Shown here: piece by piece, positions 1 to 10,220 of the stretch
Position numbering within the stretch: position 1 is the first letter of the stretch
Layout: every line of letters begins with the position of its first letter
Source: Lactuca virosa
Taxonomy: Eukaryota; Streptophyta; Magnoliopsida; Asterales; Asteraceae
Direction: 5' to 3'
Length of the DNA: 64,000 bases
NCBI GenBank assembly: GCA_928212115.1
Contig: CAKMRJ010002223.1
Span: 304,416,782-304,480,781 of the forward strand
Translations under genes and position numbers: made by a program
The notes under the pieces: generated by a model
The model's input: only the letters and a program-made list of their open reading frames with translations
Databases searched by the model: none
Told to the model about the DNA's origin: nothing

Positions 1-1866
1 TCTAAACAATTTCAGAACTATGAAAGTGTCGTAATCCTAGTTCAATTTTTTAGACCTTTTGCCAGCTGCTGTCAAACTAATTGGTGGAAGTGTTTCTCAC
101 CATCAGTTTTCATTAATCAGAGAGAAACCTTATGACCCTTAGATTTTAGGGTGTATGTGTTCTTATCCATGTGAATCGTCAAAACCATAGTCACAAGACA
201 AGGATAATGACAAATCCAAAATCATATGGACTGAACTTATGCAATCTAACTTCTTGCCACCTGGCAGTAACAGGGCCTGCCATTGCTTCCAAGTTGTTAT
301 GCAACCAATTGAGAAATTTCAGAACTCCTATGCAAAGCTAACTTTAACTGGAATAGGCACCGAATATGTCAACACGATAGGTTATGAACCTCAAGTCGTG
401 TACGAGTGAAGAACCTCAGGTTTTATTCTTGATTAGTTCTTGAAATTCTTTTTTGGATCTTTAAGACTCCCACTATCCTGTTTGACATATAAGACTATCT
501 TGCCAAATATTCAAGAGATAGTGCGGATTCTTTATCAAGACAAAACACTTCACACAATGGCCTTAGTTGGTCCTTTGTTTTATCCAAAACATCACAACTT
601 ACCAATTTCAAATGTACCAGAGTAGGACACTTTTACTCTTACATTGACAAGTGTTTAAAACCTTTCTTTAAGTATGTCACTCAAGTTACAATCTTGGAGT
701 ATGACTCTAAGAATTGTTTTGGAACGAAGTATGACTCATTCTCTGATCTAACCATGTCAACAATTCATGACTCCTCTTCTTAGTCATAAGAATTCACTAA
801 GATGACCTTTAGAGGACTAATTGTGATATGGATTTCTAAATCATTAAGATGATCACAAAATGATACTAAAGTACTCTCCCCTCTTTTCAGATTTGAAATT
901 TTTTTATCTTTCTGCCTAATTTGATTCTTCTCATTCGTTTTGCCATACATTGAGACTTTTCCAATGTTTCAGAATTATACTTAAACTTGTAAGTATAACC
1001 ATCTTACTAAACTTTAGTAAATCAAATAGTTCTTAAGAGCTTTGTGGTGGACATGACCAGTGCACAAGAATGTGTACTCGATCCCTTTTAGTCTTTCACT
1101 TGACTCACACATCCATGTGAAACAAGTAATTAGTCTTGATTTTCCAATGCTGAAAGTTCTCATTCATCATACTATTAACTTGCATGATCCAAGTTCGGTC
1201 CAATTGAAACTTGGGTGATGAGGAACTTTCCTGATTTGGTAAATTTAGACACTACCACAAATGAAAGAATCAAATCCATTTTCCAATATTGCTGTCAGTG
1301 GAATCATATAAGCACAATTTTCCACAAATGCCATTGTAAGGATACTTCAAATAAATAAAATTAAACAATTTTCTTTTATTTTAAAACTTTGCGGAAAAAA
1401 CTTATCCTTACAACCACATGGAAAATTGTTGTTATCTATTCCTTAGCAATATATCATAACTTCTTAAGCAAACTGCTCAAAATTCTGATGCGATCGAAAT
1501 CCACCTTCGCGATCAGAATCAACATATACTTCCTTTAAGATTTCTCTCTATTCTTTGATTCTTAAAACATCAACATGTGACCCAGTCACATCATGTAATG
1601 AGGATCTCAGAATAGAACTTAACAGAGTTAGATAATGGGCTCTACCTGATGTAGAGTCAAACTTATTGACTTAACATCCTTAGGTAAATTGGCAGCTTTG
1701 CAATCAACGCCCCTTTCCTTTGGCAAAATAAACATATGGACCCTTTGGTAATGGGACTATCTCAGACTTAGCCTTTCTCTTTACCATTTGGTCAACCGGG
1801 TTGACTATGGCCAATCCCTTTCCATTGGGAAGAGAATGCTTTTCTGGATTTCCAGTGTCACCATTG
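1..1866 (-). other. 3' internal non-coding part of A
   Basis: No protease or RT motif is readable on either strand. Bases of about 410-1110 correspond in reverse complement to 63283-64000 of F, and about 1110-1700 to 40470-41007 of F. That colinearity is what shows F was split by the insertion of G. Confidence 0.7.
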
Positions 1867-2301
1867 TCACTGTCCATAAAGTTTTTGGGAAGTTGATCTT
1901 CTAATCAAATTTGCTTTACTATCGTTCCAAATCATTGCTGATTCAGCAGCACCAAGCAAATAGATATGATCATTAAGGTTCATGTCATAGTCTGTTTCAT
2001 AGTAGTCCCAAAGGAACTCACTATGTGACTTAGAAAGTGATTGAACATCCAACTTTCTCAAGACTTTGACCACCCAACTCTCCCGGCTTGTCAATATGTG
2101 ACTTCATCTCTAAGATGTGATCACACATAGACCTTGCTTGCCATTAGGGCTTGAGTGACCTTGAACTTGTGGGTTAGGGAGAATAATTGGAGGAGGTGGA
2201 GGAAGAGAAGTATGACTTCCATGAGCCAAACTCGGGAAGTCATATTCATTAGGAAAGCTTGGTTTGGGAAGATCATTGTTGTCTAAACCAGACATCAACA
2301 A
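1867..2301 (-). pseudogene. Decayed copia gag of element A
   Basis: Two reading-frame pieces, 2301-2110 and 2094-1867. The first has a proline run and the string NPQVQGHSSPNGKQGLCVI; the second contains VVKVLRKLDVQSLSKSHSEF and FLWDYYETDY. Both strings are nearly identical in F, so together they define the family gag. A stop (probably TGG to TAG) and a frame change separate the pieces. Further on (about 1860-1650) a zinc-knuckle-like stretch is degenerate, with cysteines missing. The protein would be the particle-forming Gag. No function is expected from this copy. Confidence 0.7.
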
Positions 2302-2665
2302 TGGGAGAAATTCACGTAAAGTTGATTTAAGTCCTTAATATAACACCCAATATGATATATTAAGGCTAGGACCCAACAAACTATTTTATAACTTGGAAGA
2401 GGGATGCCGTAATCCAAGCTATAAAATATTTGAAGGTAGTGTGAATGACGATTCACCAATTTCCACCAAGATAAACGAAATGTATTATTAGGTTTTTAAT
2501 TGGTTTTGAAACTCCTAGATTCTTTTGAGATTCATTGAACTTTTCAATGGCATTTTCAATCTCGAGTGTGCCCTTCAGGTTTTGTGACTGGGATGCCGAG
2601 GATCACAAAACAAGGTGTGAAGTAACCATGCAAATATACTTGGTACCCTTAATATTTACCCCTCA

Positions 2666-2701
2666 ATCGATGTGCCGGTTAACCACACACGCTCCAACGA
2701 T
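2666..2701 (-). repeat. Leader hairpin 1 of A with a palindromic loop
   Basis: Outer arms ATCG and CGAT flank a core shared with the next copy: GTGCC, GGTTAACC, then CACACACGCTCC. The loop contains the self-complementary GGTTAACC. Confidence 0.6.
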
Positions 2702-2748
2702 ACTATGATAAACATTAAGTTACCCTTTGCCTACCTTGTTAAGTCCAG

Positions 2749-2784
2749 GTTAGTGTGCCGGTTAACCACACACGCTCCACTAAC
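2749..2784 (-). repeat. Leader hairpin 2 of A with a palindromic loop
   Basis: Perfect 7-bp arms GTTAGTG and CACTAAC enclose the same core as the copy 80 bp away, including GGTTAACC. The arms differ from copy 1 while the core is kept. F has the equivalent hairpin at 39402-39436. Confidence 0.65.
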
Positions 2785-3926
2785 AGCTTAAACAAAGTGC
2801 AAAGTGTAATTTCATGGATTAGCACCTTATTCACATTTTCCTAAGTAACTAAGATTGGGAATTTATAAGTGTTTAGTTACTTAGTATTTATCATTATACT
2901 TATAATGAAGGGAGAATTATAGTCCTTGTCCTACCTGTTCGGCTAACGACCCTCCACCGGTCAAGGAAGCGGTGAGTGAGAGTGGACACCCATTAAACTG
3001 CCCTTTTTATGGCAGTAACCTTATACCCCCCTTATAGACCGGCTTCGTGAATGAGGCCTACTATGGTAAGACGACTTGCTCTTATACATATAATATATTA
3101 AACTTTAATATTATAATAGTATAAGGGTGTATTTTAGACATTTAAATACTTGGTGGTTTAATCTATTAATTAAACTAGACTTTTAATTTAATTAAAACTC
3201 AAACCATATATTTATGGATTAATAATACTCTTTAATTAAACGCTTTAATTAACTATTAATAAAGTCCATAAGAGTTAATTTGAACTATTCAACAAAACAT
3301 CATAATTCCAATTATTAAACTCAAAATTAAAACCATTTAATTAATTGTTTAAGTTATGAACCCAAGAGTTTTAGAATTCAATTCTTTTTTTCATAAAAAA
3401 CTTTTCTCAAATTCCAAAACTTGAGGGCAAGTTTTGTAATTCTTGAAAACCTTTGGATTCCATAACTTATGGAATTTAATGGTGTTTTATGATGAAACTT
3501 TCCATGTTCCATAACTTAAGAACAAGTTATGAATTCTTTAAAACATTAACACCAAATTTTGTAACTCCATAAAAATTGAATCAAATTTTTTTTTTAAAAA
3601 AACTTTCATATCCATAACTTATGGAGTTACAAAAACCCTTAAGATCACAACTTTAAAAAAACTTTTGAGCTCCAAAATTTTATGACAAAAATGTAACTCC
3701 TTAAAACATTTAGATCAAACTTTTAAAACTAATAAAATAATCATATATTTTATCTTTACTAAATTTGACCTAATTCAACTCATATAACAAATGATTCAAA
3801 ATTTACAAATAATTCGTTTTTCACAAAACAAGTAATTATCTTAAAATTTGACAAACGTCATGTTTTTTTTCCTTTTTTCAACTTGAAAATAAAACATTTG
3901 CATCAATATAACAGAAAACAACCCAT

Positions 3927-3939
3927 GGCTCTGATACCA
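3927..3939 (-). other. Primer-binding site of A (initiator tRNA-Met)
   Basis: On the minus strand TGGTATCAGAGCC starts one base after the LTR end. This is the usual complement of the 3' end of plant initiator tRNA-Met, where minus-strand DNA synthesis starts. Confidence 0.9.
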
Positions 3940-3940
3940 C

Positions 3941-4691
3941 TGTTGGGTTTTGAGCATTCTAACACTCCTATGGTGTACATGCAACCCTATAAACCTTGGA
4001 TCTATGTTTTCTCTATTATACATGCAAATATTAACTATTCCAAGGTTTTCATCCTAACTAGCATATATGAAGCACCTATACTACAAAGTTCTAGTTAGAT
4101 GACATACCTTTTGATGTAGCTTGATGTCTTCAAGCTTTAAGAGCTTAGCCCCAATAGTGTGGAAGCCTCAAATGGAATCACAAATCACCAAAACACCTTG
4201 GAAGAACTCGAGAGAATATGTATGCACACTAAAATCGGCCCACTCTTATTTTCACACACTTGTGCCAATTTTGTGAGCCAAGGACCCCTTTATATATTAT
4301 GGAGGATTAGGGTTACATCCATGTAAACCCTAATACCCATGACCTTTCATTTACATAGGATCCATGGGTTAAAAGCTCCATGGACCATCCATGAAAGCTT
4401 AGCCCAACCTAAATGAACTTGGCCCATTCCATATATATAAGAGTCCATATTTAATTAGTTCTTTTTGATCACTTAATTAATTCTAAATTAATTCTTGATC
4501 AATACTAATTAAATAATATGATTCCATATTAATATATTAGAACTTATAATATATTATATAAATCATAAATATACTATTCTCAAAAGACTATCCATATAAA
4601 TTGTGCCGGTGAAGTGCAACCCAAATAGACCATGCCGGGTCGGGTCAAGTACATACCAAATATAGCTATGGACTTAGACATTAATCTAACA
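3941..4691 (-). repeat. 5' LTR of element A
   Basis: A 751-bp LTR. On the sense (minus) strand it begins TGTTAGATTAATG at 4691 and ends AAACCCAACA at 3941, directly before the primer site. The sequence is recognisably the same family as the LTRs of E (32781-33564) and F (37466-38234), including the shared terminal block that reads TGTTGGGTTTTGAGCATTCT on the plus strand. Confidence 0.88.
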
Positions 4692-6402
4692 GGTATGAGA
4701 TCAGGAGCATTCCAGTCATGGACTGTGGGCCTAATGGTTGGGATTATTCGTTCATATTATTTGGGATACTCTCGGTAGTGACGCGTTGATGGGGATCGGA
4801 GAACGCGCAAATCAGTTGGTTTGAATAGGGAATAGTCAAGGGCCGTTGGGAGTTCTAGTCAGGTATCAGTGAATATGTGGAATGTTGCTCCGTATTTCTG
4901 TTTGTTCGCAAGTTGTTGTTAGGGATCGGATGAAATGCGGGAAGGCTCTTGGTTTGATCATCTTCTTTCGTCGGTTCGAAGGTTAGTTATGGATGACGAG
5001 AGTCGAAGGTTTATACTAAGGTTAGGCGTATTACATGGACTCGGAAGGAGAGAGGTTCGCTATCAACCTGTTGAGGATCTTTTCTGCAAGATTTGTGGTA
5101 TCTTCAGGTAGAAGCTTGGAGTGGATCCATGGATGGCCATTTCGGGTTGGTTATAGGGGATTCACGTTGGGAATCGCAAGTGTATTCGTGTGAGGCATGT
5201 ATTCTTGAAGTCGGTACGGGAAGTGGGAATCGTTTAGTTTAAGGTGCGAGACGCGAGTTTCAGGCGAAAGTGTGATGTCATTGATGATAAGATCAAGGGT
5301 TGTTGGGTTAGAATGTTCGTGTTTTCCAGGTTCTGGGAACCTGGTGGTTGGATCAAGTGTGGACTGTTAGTCTCTGCGGCGGGGAGAAAATTCTTTGGAT
5401 CCAAGATTAGTAAGAGGTTGCGATGAATCAGAAGAGTTTGGGTGAAATGCAATGGTAGATCCTTAAATATCGGATCAAAAGTTAGAACCAAGATAAGATC
5501 TTTCTCCTAGTATTTCGCATGTTTCTTCGTGGTAATCGCCTGTAGGACTGTATACTATGAGAAATTAGTAGGCGAAAGGGAGCGATATGATTGCTGTTGT
5601 CGGTATTATGTGCATACTCGATCCTAATTGTCTAGTTGATGACATATTGTGTTTGGTTGGGTTATGGCGGTCCTACTCTATCAAGTAGGCCAAGATACCC
5701 GGTGTGGTTCGACTGTAGGTCGTAGGCACGGAGGCTCATGGGGAGCGGTAGGGTTGAAGCGGTAGGCCAACAAAGCTTAAGAATATCAATCCGATGGTTG
5801 ATTGGATTCGACATATTGGTATTCCGGCCCGAGGTTGGATGGGCCAGTCATGGGTGTTTGAGGTTATGAGCTAGCAGTGATGAGCATATTGGTTCGGGAA
5901 GCTAAAGGGAGCATTGCCTGTCGGCACAAGAAGATTCATCTCCCAGTTGTCTCCCATTGTTCATCATATCCTAAGAAATATTGTCATCATAATTAGCTTT
6001 CTCTGGAAGGATTATCGAATCTCTTTTGTCCAAAAAAGAGTTGTTGGCAACAGAGTATGATCCGTGGTTCCGTTTTCAGGTAGGAACCACAGGTTCTCAG
6101 GGTTGAGTAGTTAGTTTAAGGGATAAGGGGAATGACATCAGCATTGGTTAGTATGGACGGCCTGTCAGGAAGTCATACCGATTTCGAGATTCCAGACTTC
6201 AGGTTTCAGCTGAAGTAGGAATAGCTCGCCGCGTGGGGTTATGGATTTACTTTCTTTGGTTTGAAATTTTCCTGCTGAGTTTAGTCACCTTGGGAAGGTC
6301 GTTGTGTGTATAATTTGTGGAAGTGCCCCTCAGGGTGTCGGGCTTGCCAAGGGTGGCAAAGGGTGATTTCGAGGACGAAATCGAATTTAAGTGGGGGAGA
6401 TT
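4692..6402 (+). mobile_element. Element B, left internal fragment (3' end of an internal region)
   Basis: About 1.7 kb colinear and about 95% alike (by eye) with 24178-25894. It ends in a PPT (6389-6402, AAGTGGGGGAGA) immediately before an LTR start at 6403, so it is the 3' end of a gypsy internal region. No coding domain can be read; open frames here are short and mostly antisense. It is cut off at 4692 by element A. Because the LTR that follows is itself followed by a primer site, this fragment belongs to a unit that shares its LTR with the next one. Confidence 0.75.
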
Positions 6403-8400
6403 TGTAACACCCCGATTTCCAGGAATGAGATTTTAGGGATTTTATGCACTTAAGAAAGCCTACTCGATGAGTTGGGAGTCCCCAACTCGTCGTGTAGAAA
6501 CTTATACGACCAGGTGGATTATGCAGCCTACTCGACGAGTTGGAGGACCCAACTCGATGAGTTGAGGCTGTGCATGAAAACCCTTATTTTTAGGGTTTTC
6601 ACCCTATTTAAAGGACATTAAGTCCTCTCTCCAGCCTCCCTTACCACCCTATCCTCCAGAAGAAAACCCTAAACGAGCTAACCTTCCATTTTGAGTGTGT
6701 ATAAGGCTAAGGAGTGTGTGTTTGGTGCATTTATTGGAGAAACTTGAAGGTTAGGAGCTTGGAACGAGAAGGAGCTTATAGATCCGACATCTACTCAGTT
6801 GTAGCAATCTTTTGAAGGTAAAAAGCCACTACCTTGATCACTTGTTTGTTAGACCTCTCCATTAGAGAGTTTATGGTCATTTCTAGCTTCTTCTTGAGTC
6901 ATTCTTGGTTTTGAGTATGCTTAGAAGCTAAGACTTTGGATCTGGACATCACTAGGCCCCTTAAGCCTAAAGACTCAAGCTTTATCAAGCTTTGGCCAAC
7001 TTCCATGCCTTAAACCCCTTTGTTAAGCCTTGTTTTAGCAAATTAGCCCCTTAATGCCATGCATGGATGTAAAGCTTGCAGTTTTACGTAGTATCTCAGC
7101 CCTAGAAGACTATATCTACATTTTGGAGAATTGGTTTCATTTAAAAGTGTCTGAATGAGGAAAAGGGCTGAAGGAACTCGACGACTTGCTTAGCTAACTC
7201 GACAAGTTCGTTTGGGTTTCCCGCTTTTGGATTCTGAGTGAACTCGGCGAGTTGGTGAGATAACTCGACGAGTGGTTAGGGTTTTCCTCGATCCTCTGGA
7301 CACTACATGGACTCGATGATTTTTTTGGAAACTCGGCGAGTTGATTCGAGTTTTACAGGTACTCCAAGTTCTGAAGGAACTCGACGAGTCAGTAGCTGCA
7401 TTCGATGAGTTAGGTCAACATGGACTGTTGACCTTGACTATTGACTGTTGACTTTGACCAAGTTTGATTTATGAGGGTATTTTGGGTAATTTAGGTCTTG
7501 ATAAATTGGTTCTATGGTGGTTGTCGGCGTTGGAGTTTGGAACTGTGTTTTGGGAGATTGACATTATCATCCAGTGCTACTTGCGAGGTGAGTTCTTCTC
7601 ACTATATCAACAAGGTATAAGGCACCAAGGCCGGCCCTTTTTGGATTGTTATAGGATGATGCTATGTTAGTGATCTGTTAGATCAGTATCCTAGTTATAG
7701 GATGATGCTATGTTTAGTGATCAGTTAGATCAGTATCCTGGTATATAAGATAATGCTATGATTAGTGATCGGTAGATCTGTATGACTGACATGTACATGC
7801 TAGCTAGCGTATGATATTATGTGTTATTTGTATGATTGGAGGTAGGTTGAGGCGGTCCTGCTTTGTGCTCTAGGCCAACATACCAAGGGCGTCCCGGATA
7901 GACTACAGACTCGGTAGGGCATACTAGTCAGGCTGAAGGCTCGGAGGACGGTGCAGACAGGCTGAAGGCCTAAGAGGGCAGACCAGACATGCTGAAGGTT
8001 CAGAGAGTGGGCCAGATAGAATGATGGCCCGGTGAGGGCGGTCCAGTCATACTATAGACTCTGAGAGTGAGTCAGAGAGACTGATAGCCCAGTGATGGCG
8101 GTCCAGTCACACTGTAGACTCTATTTGCATGCTGTTTGTTATGATATTGTTCTGATTTGTATAGCGTTGGTATTTTGTGGAAACTCACTAAGCTTCGGGC
8201 TTACAGTTGTTGATTTTGTTTCAGGTACTTCAGATGATCGCGGGAAGGCGAAGGCTTGATTGTGCACCTCCTCACATTTTATGATTTTGATTTCTGGGAT
8301 ACTCTGATATGAAACTATTTTCAAAACAATTTGTAATGATTAATGGTTTTTGAATGGTTGAAAATGTTTTAAATTGGGCTTGAATTTTATGGATGTTACA
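6403..8400 (+). repeat. Shared LTR of the B array (LTR 1)
   Basis: A 1998-bp LTR beginning TGTAACACCCCGATTTCC and ending GGATGTTACA. It is preceded by a PPT and followed by a primer site, so it serves as 3' LTR for the left unit and 5' LTR for the right one. It matches LTR 2 (25895-27903) throughout. It carries many CTCG(N)CGAG motifs in two clusters (6460-6570 and 7180-7410), an inverted AAACCCT/AGGGTTT pair and TATTTAAA at 6605, and short near-repeats around 'tgctatg...gatc' (7650-7780) and 'gactgaaggc' (7920-8110). Confidence 0.88.
6605..6612 (+). promoter_or_regulatory. Probable TATA box of B LTR 1
   Basis: TATTTAAA lies 203 bp into the LTR, just after an inverted AAACCCT/AGGGTTT pair (6577-6599). 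The same arrangement is at 26097 in LTR 2 and at 43933 and 50803 in H, which supports a promoter. No transcript start is visible. Confidence 0.55.
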
Positions 8401-8403
8401 AGC

Positions 8404-8416
8404 TGGTATCAGAGCC
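8404..8416 (+). other. Primer-binding site of B
   Basis: TGGTATCAGAGCC three bases after the LTR end; complement of initiator tRNA-Met. Confidence 0.88.
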
Positions 8417-8903
8417 TTGGTTTGAGTGAATTGGAGGAACACTCGTGTGAATCCAGTCTCAAACTAAGGAAAAGATTTTCAAATGGTTTTCAAAATACTA
8501 AAGGAGGATGCAAGTGTACAATCAGCCGGAGCCAGTAAGCAGACCCCGAAAATACCATACGGTTATTTGATATTGTGATATGTTAGAACAACATGCTAGT
8601 GATAGGCTACGGATCTCCAGGAATTGTGTGGTGGAATTTCCTGATTATATGATGCCTTAGTTCCTATAGAATTCTCTTGTTGAGATGATCGGTGACTCTT
8701 TCGCGTGTGAACTGGATATTGAGTGGATACGCTAAGTCACATGCCGCATGGTTTAAAGGACCATAGGCTGAGAGGTTTGATCCTAGTGCGCAACTCTCGT
8801 CTGAGTCTAACCGTTGTGGGATTGAATCTTTTAGCCTAAGATTGTTTAAACGATGGGGTATGTGATTGTATTCATGTGATGGTCATCTTGCACCAATGGA
8901 CGG
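8417..8903 (+). other. B leader up to the insertion of C
   Basis: Non-coding. A stretch at about 8775-8885 ('gcaactctc.tctgagtc.aacc.ttgt.gg') recurs at about 22025-22145, beyond the insertion of C. The 5 bp before C (8899-8903, gacgg) are the left TSD of C. Confidence 0.6.
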
Positions 8904-9232
8904 TGATGAGATTATAGCGTTATTAGATCGACAGATTCTAAACAGATAAACAAATATAAAGTGACAAAGGAACATAAGAATGAATCAAACGGATGTCGAA
9001 TGATTAAAATATGCTCCACCTCAGAAGAGCTCGATGAAGAACTTCGACTATAGAGGTGTGCTAGGGTTACAGTGCAATAATAGCAAAATAATTAATGAGA
9101 AGCGTGACAATAACTAAGCATGCATGCATTATATATACTAACCCTAAAAAAATACACGGTTGGACAGGCTCAAACCGTGAATACAATATGGACTATAATA
9201 CGAGCCCAAAGACGCAAATCCCAGACCCAACA
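8904..9232 (-). repeat. 3' LTR of C
   Basis: A 329-bp LTR. On the sense strand it starts TGTTGGGTCTGGG at 9232 and ends AATCTCATCA at 8904. A TATA-like TATATAA (sense strand, about 9129-9136) sits beside the RY-type repeat CATGCATGC. Confidence 0.9.
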
Positions 9233-9247
9233 ATCTCCCCCTTTGCG
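9233..9247 (-). other. Polypurine tract of C
   Basis: The sense strand reads CGCAAAGGGGGAGAT directly before the 3' LTR, the plus-strand primer position. Confidence 0.85.
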
Positions 9248-9264
9248 TCAATAGAGGCGAGAGG

Positions 9265-10165
9265 TCAAATGGGTTGGGCAACAACACCCTTCTTCACTGT
9301 CTTGAAGAGCTTCGGTATGATGGAAAGAAGAGTGTGACAGAAGTCTATATACCACCGAAGCATATCCGTGAAGTTCTTCTTATCTGCAGCATCCTTCTGT
9401 TTACACCTGTGGATGATATCCAAAATATGCTCCAAACAAGCCGTGGAAAATAGGTGTTTATCATCAAGATAAAACACAAACTTCTATTTGTCTTGTCTTG
9501 TGAACACGACAACATGATACTTAGAATCAATCTTGCCCATCTTCATTTTGGTAGCATCGCATGAAGTCCCAATGGGTTTGACTGTAGGCCTTTTCCTCAT
9601 GACAAGAGAAATCTCCTGATCCATCTTAGCAACCTCATGAATGTAAGCTAGCATTCTCTTGATATGATCGATAATAGGCTCGTACTGTTGTGGATTGGAA
9701 AGCAGAATGTTGTTTAGAAGAATCCAATCATGGGGATTCAGATTCGGTAGGTCAGCCAGTGTAAACATATGAACTGAATCATCTGAACCTCAGTTCACCC
9801 TGAACCAACATTGACAAAAGGCCCAGCCGAAGTAGGCTTCAATACTTTGACGGATGTAATCTTCTGTGCACTCCACGTCAAGTATTGTGGTTGTGAATAC
9901 TTAAGATAAAAATCAATAAGATCCTAATCAACCTTCGGGTCTGGAGAAGGAATATTTACAGTCGCATCAAAACTGTGAAATACAAAGGCCTTTCGGGTTA
10001 TAGGCATATCAAACTGTGAGTCCTTGGTGTTTTCACAATCAAACGAAGTAACCGGTTCCAGCCAATGAGTGCTTGGAAACTCAATTGTTCTTTTATCAAC
10101 TTCTCCTTGGTCCATAAAGGAAATAGAGCTTTCTTGCATTCAAGCGTATCATGTGCCTCTTTTTC

Positions 10166-10220
<55 letters not shown>

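Larger units (their letters stand above)
2302..3926 (-). other. Leader region of A, non-coding with paired hairpins
   Basis: A 1.6-kb AT-rich stretch between primer site and gag with no supported coding. It holds two near-identical hairpins (2666-2701 and 2749-2784) and a GC-richer block at about 2925-3080, both also present in sister element F (39100-39520). Retention in two separately inserted copies shows this is family sequence rather than local noise. Confidence 0.7.
1..4691 (-). mobile_element. Element A: gag-only Ty1/copia-type retrotransposon, left part off window
   Basis: Read on the minus strand: a 5' LTR (4691 to 3941), an initiator-Met primer site (3939 to 3927), a long leader, a decayed gag (2301 to 1867) and a non-coding 3' part that leaves the window at base 1. 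It is a diverged sister of element F, which has the same order on the plus strand at 37466-41007 and 63283-64000. No protease, integrase or RT can be read in either copy, so this looks like a non-autonomous gag-carrying family. Its LTR is related to that of the pol-bearing element E. The right end abuts gypsy internal sequence of B at 4692; the other TSD lies outside the window. Confidence 0.85.

Noticed and set aside
5234..5491. Antisense ORF conserved at 24632-24946
   Set aside because: Both are parts of the same duplicated B internal sequence, so conservation reflects recent copying. No recognisable domain, and antisense to the element.
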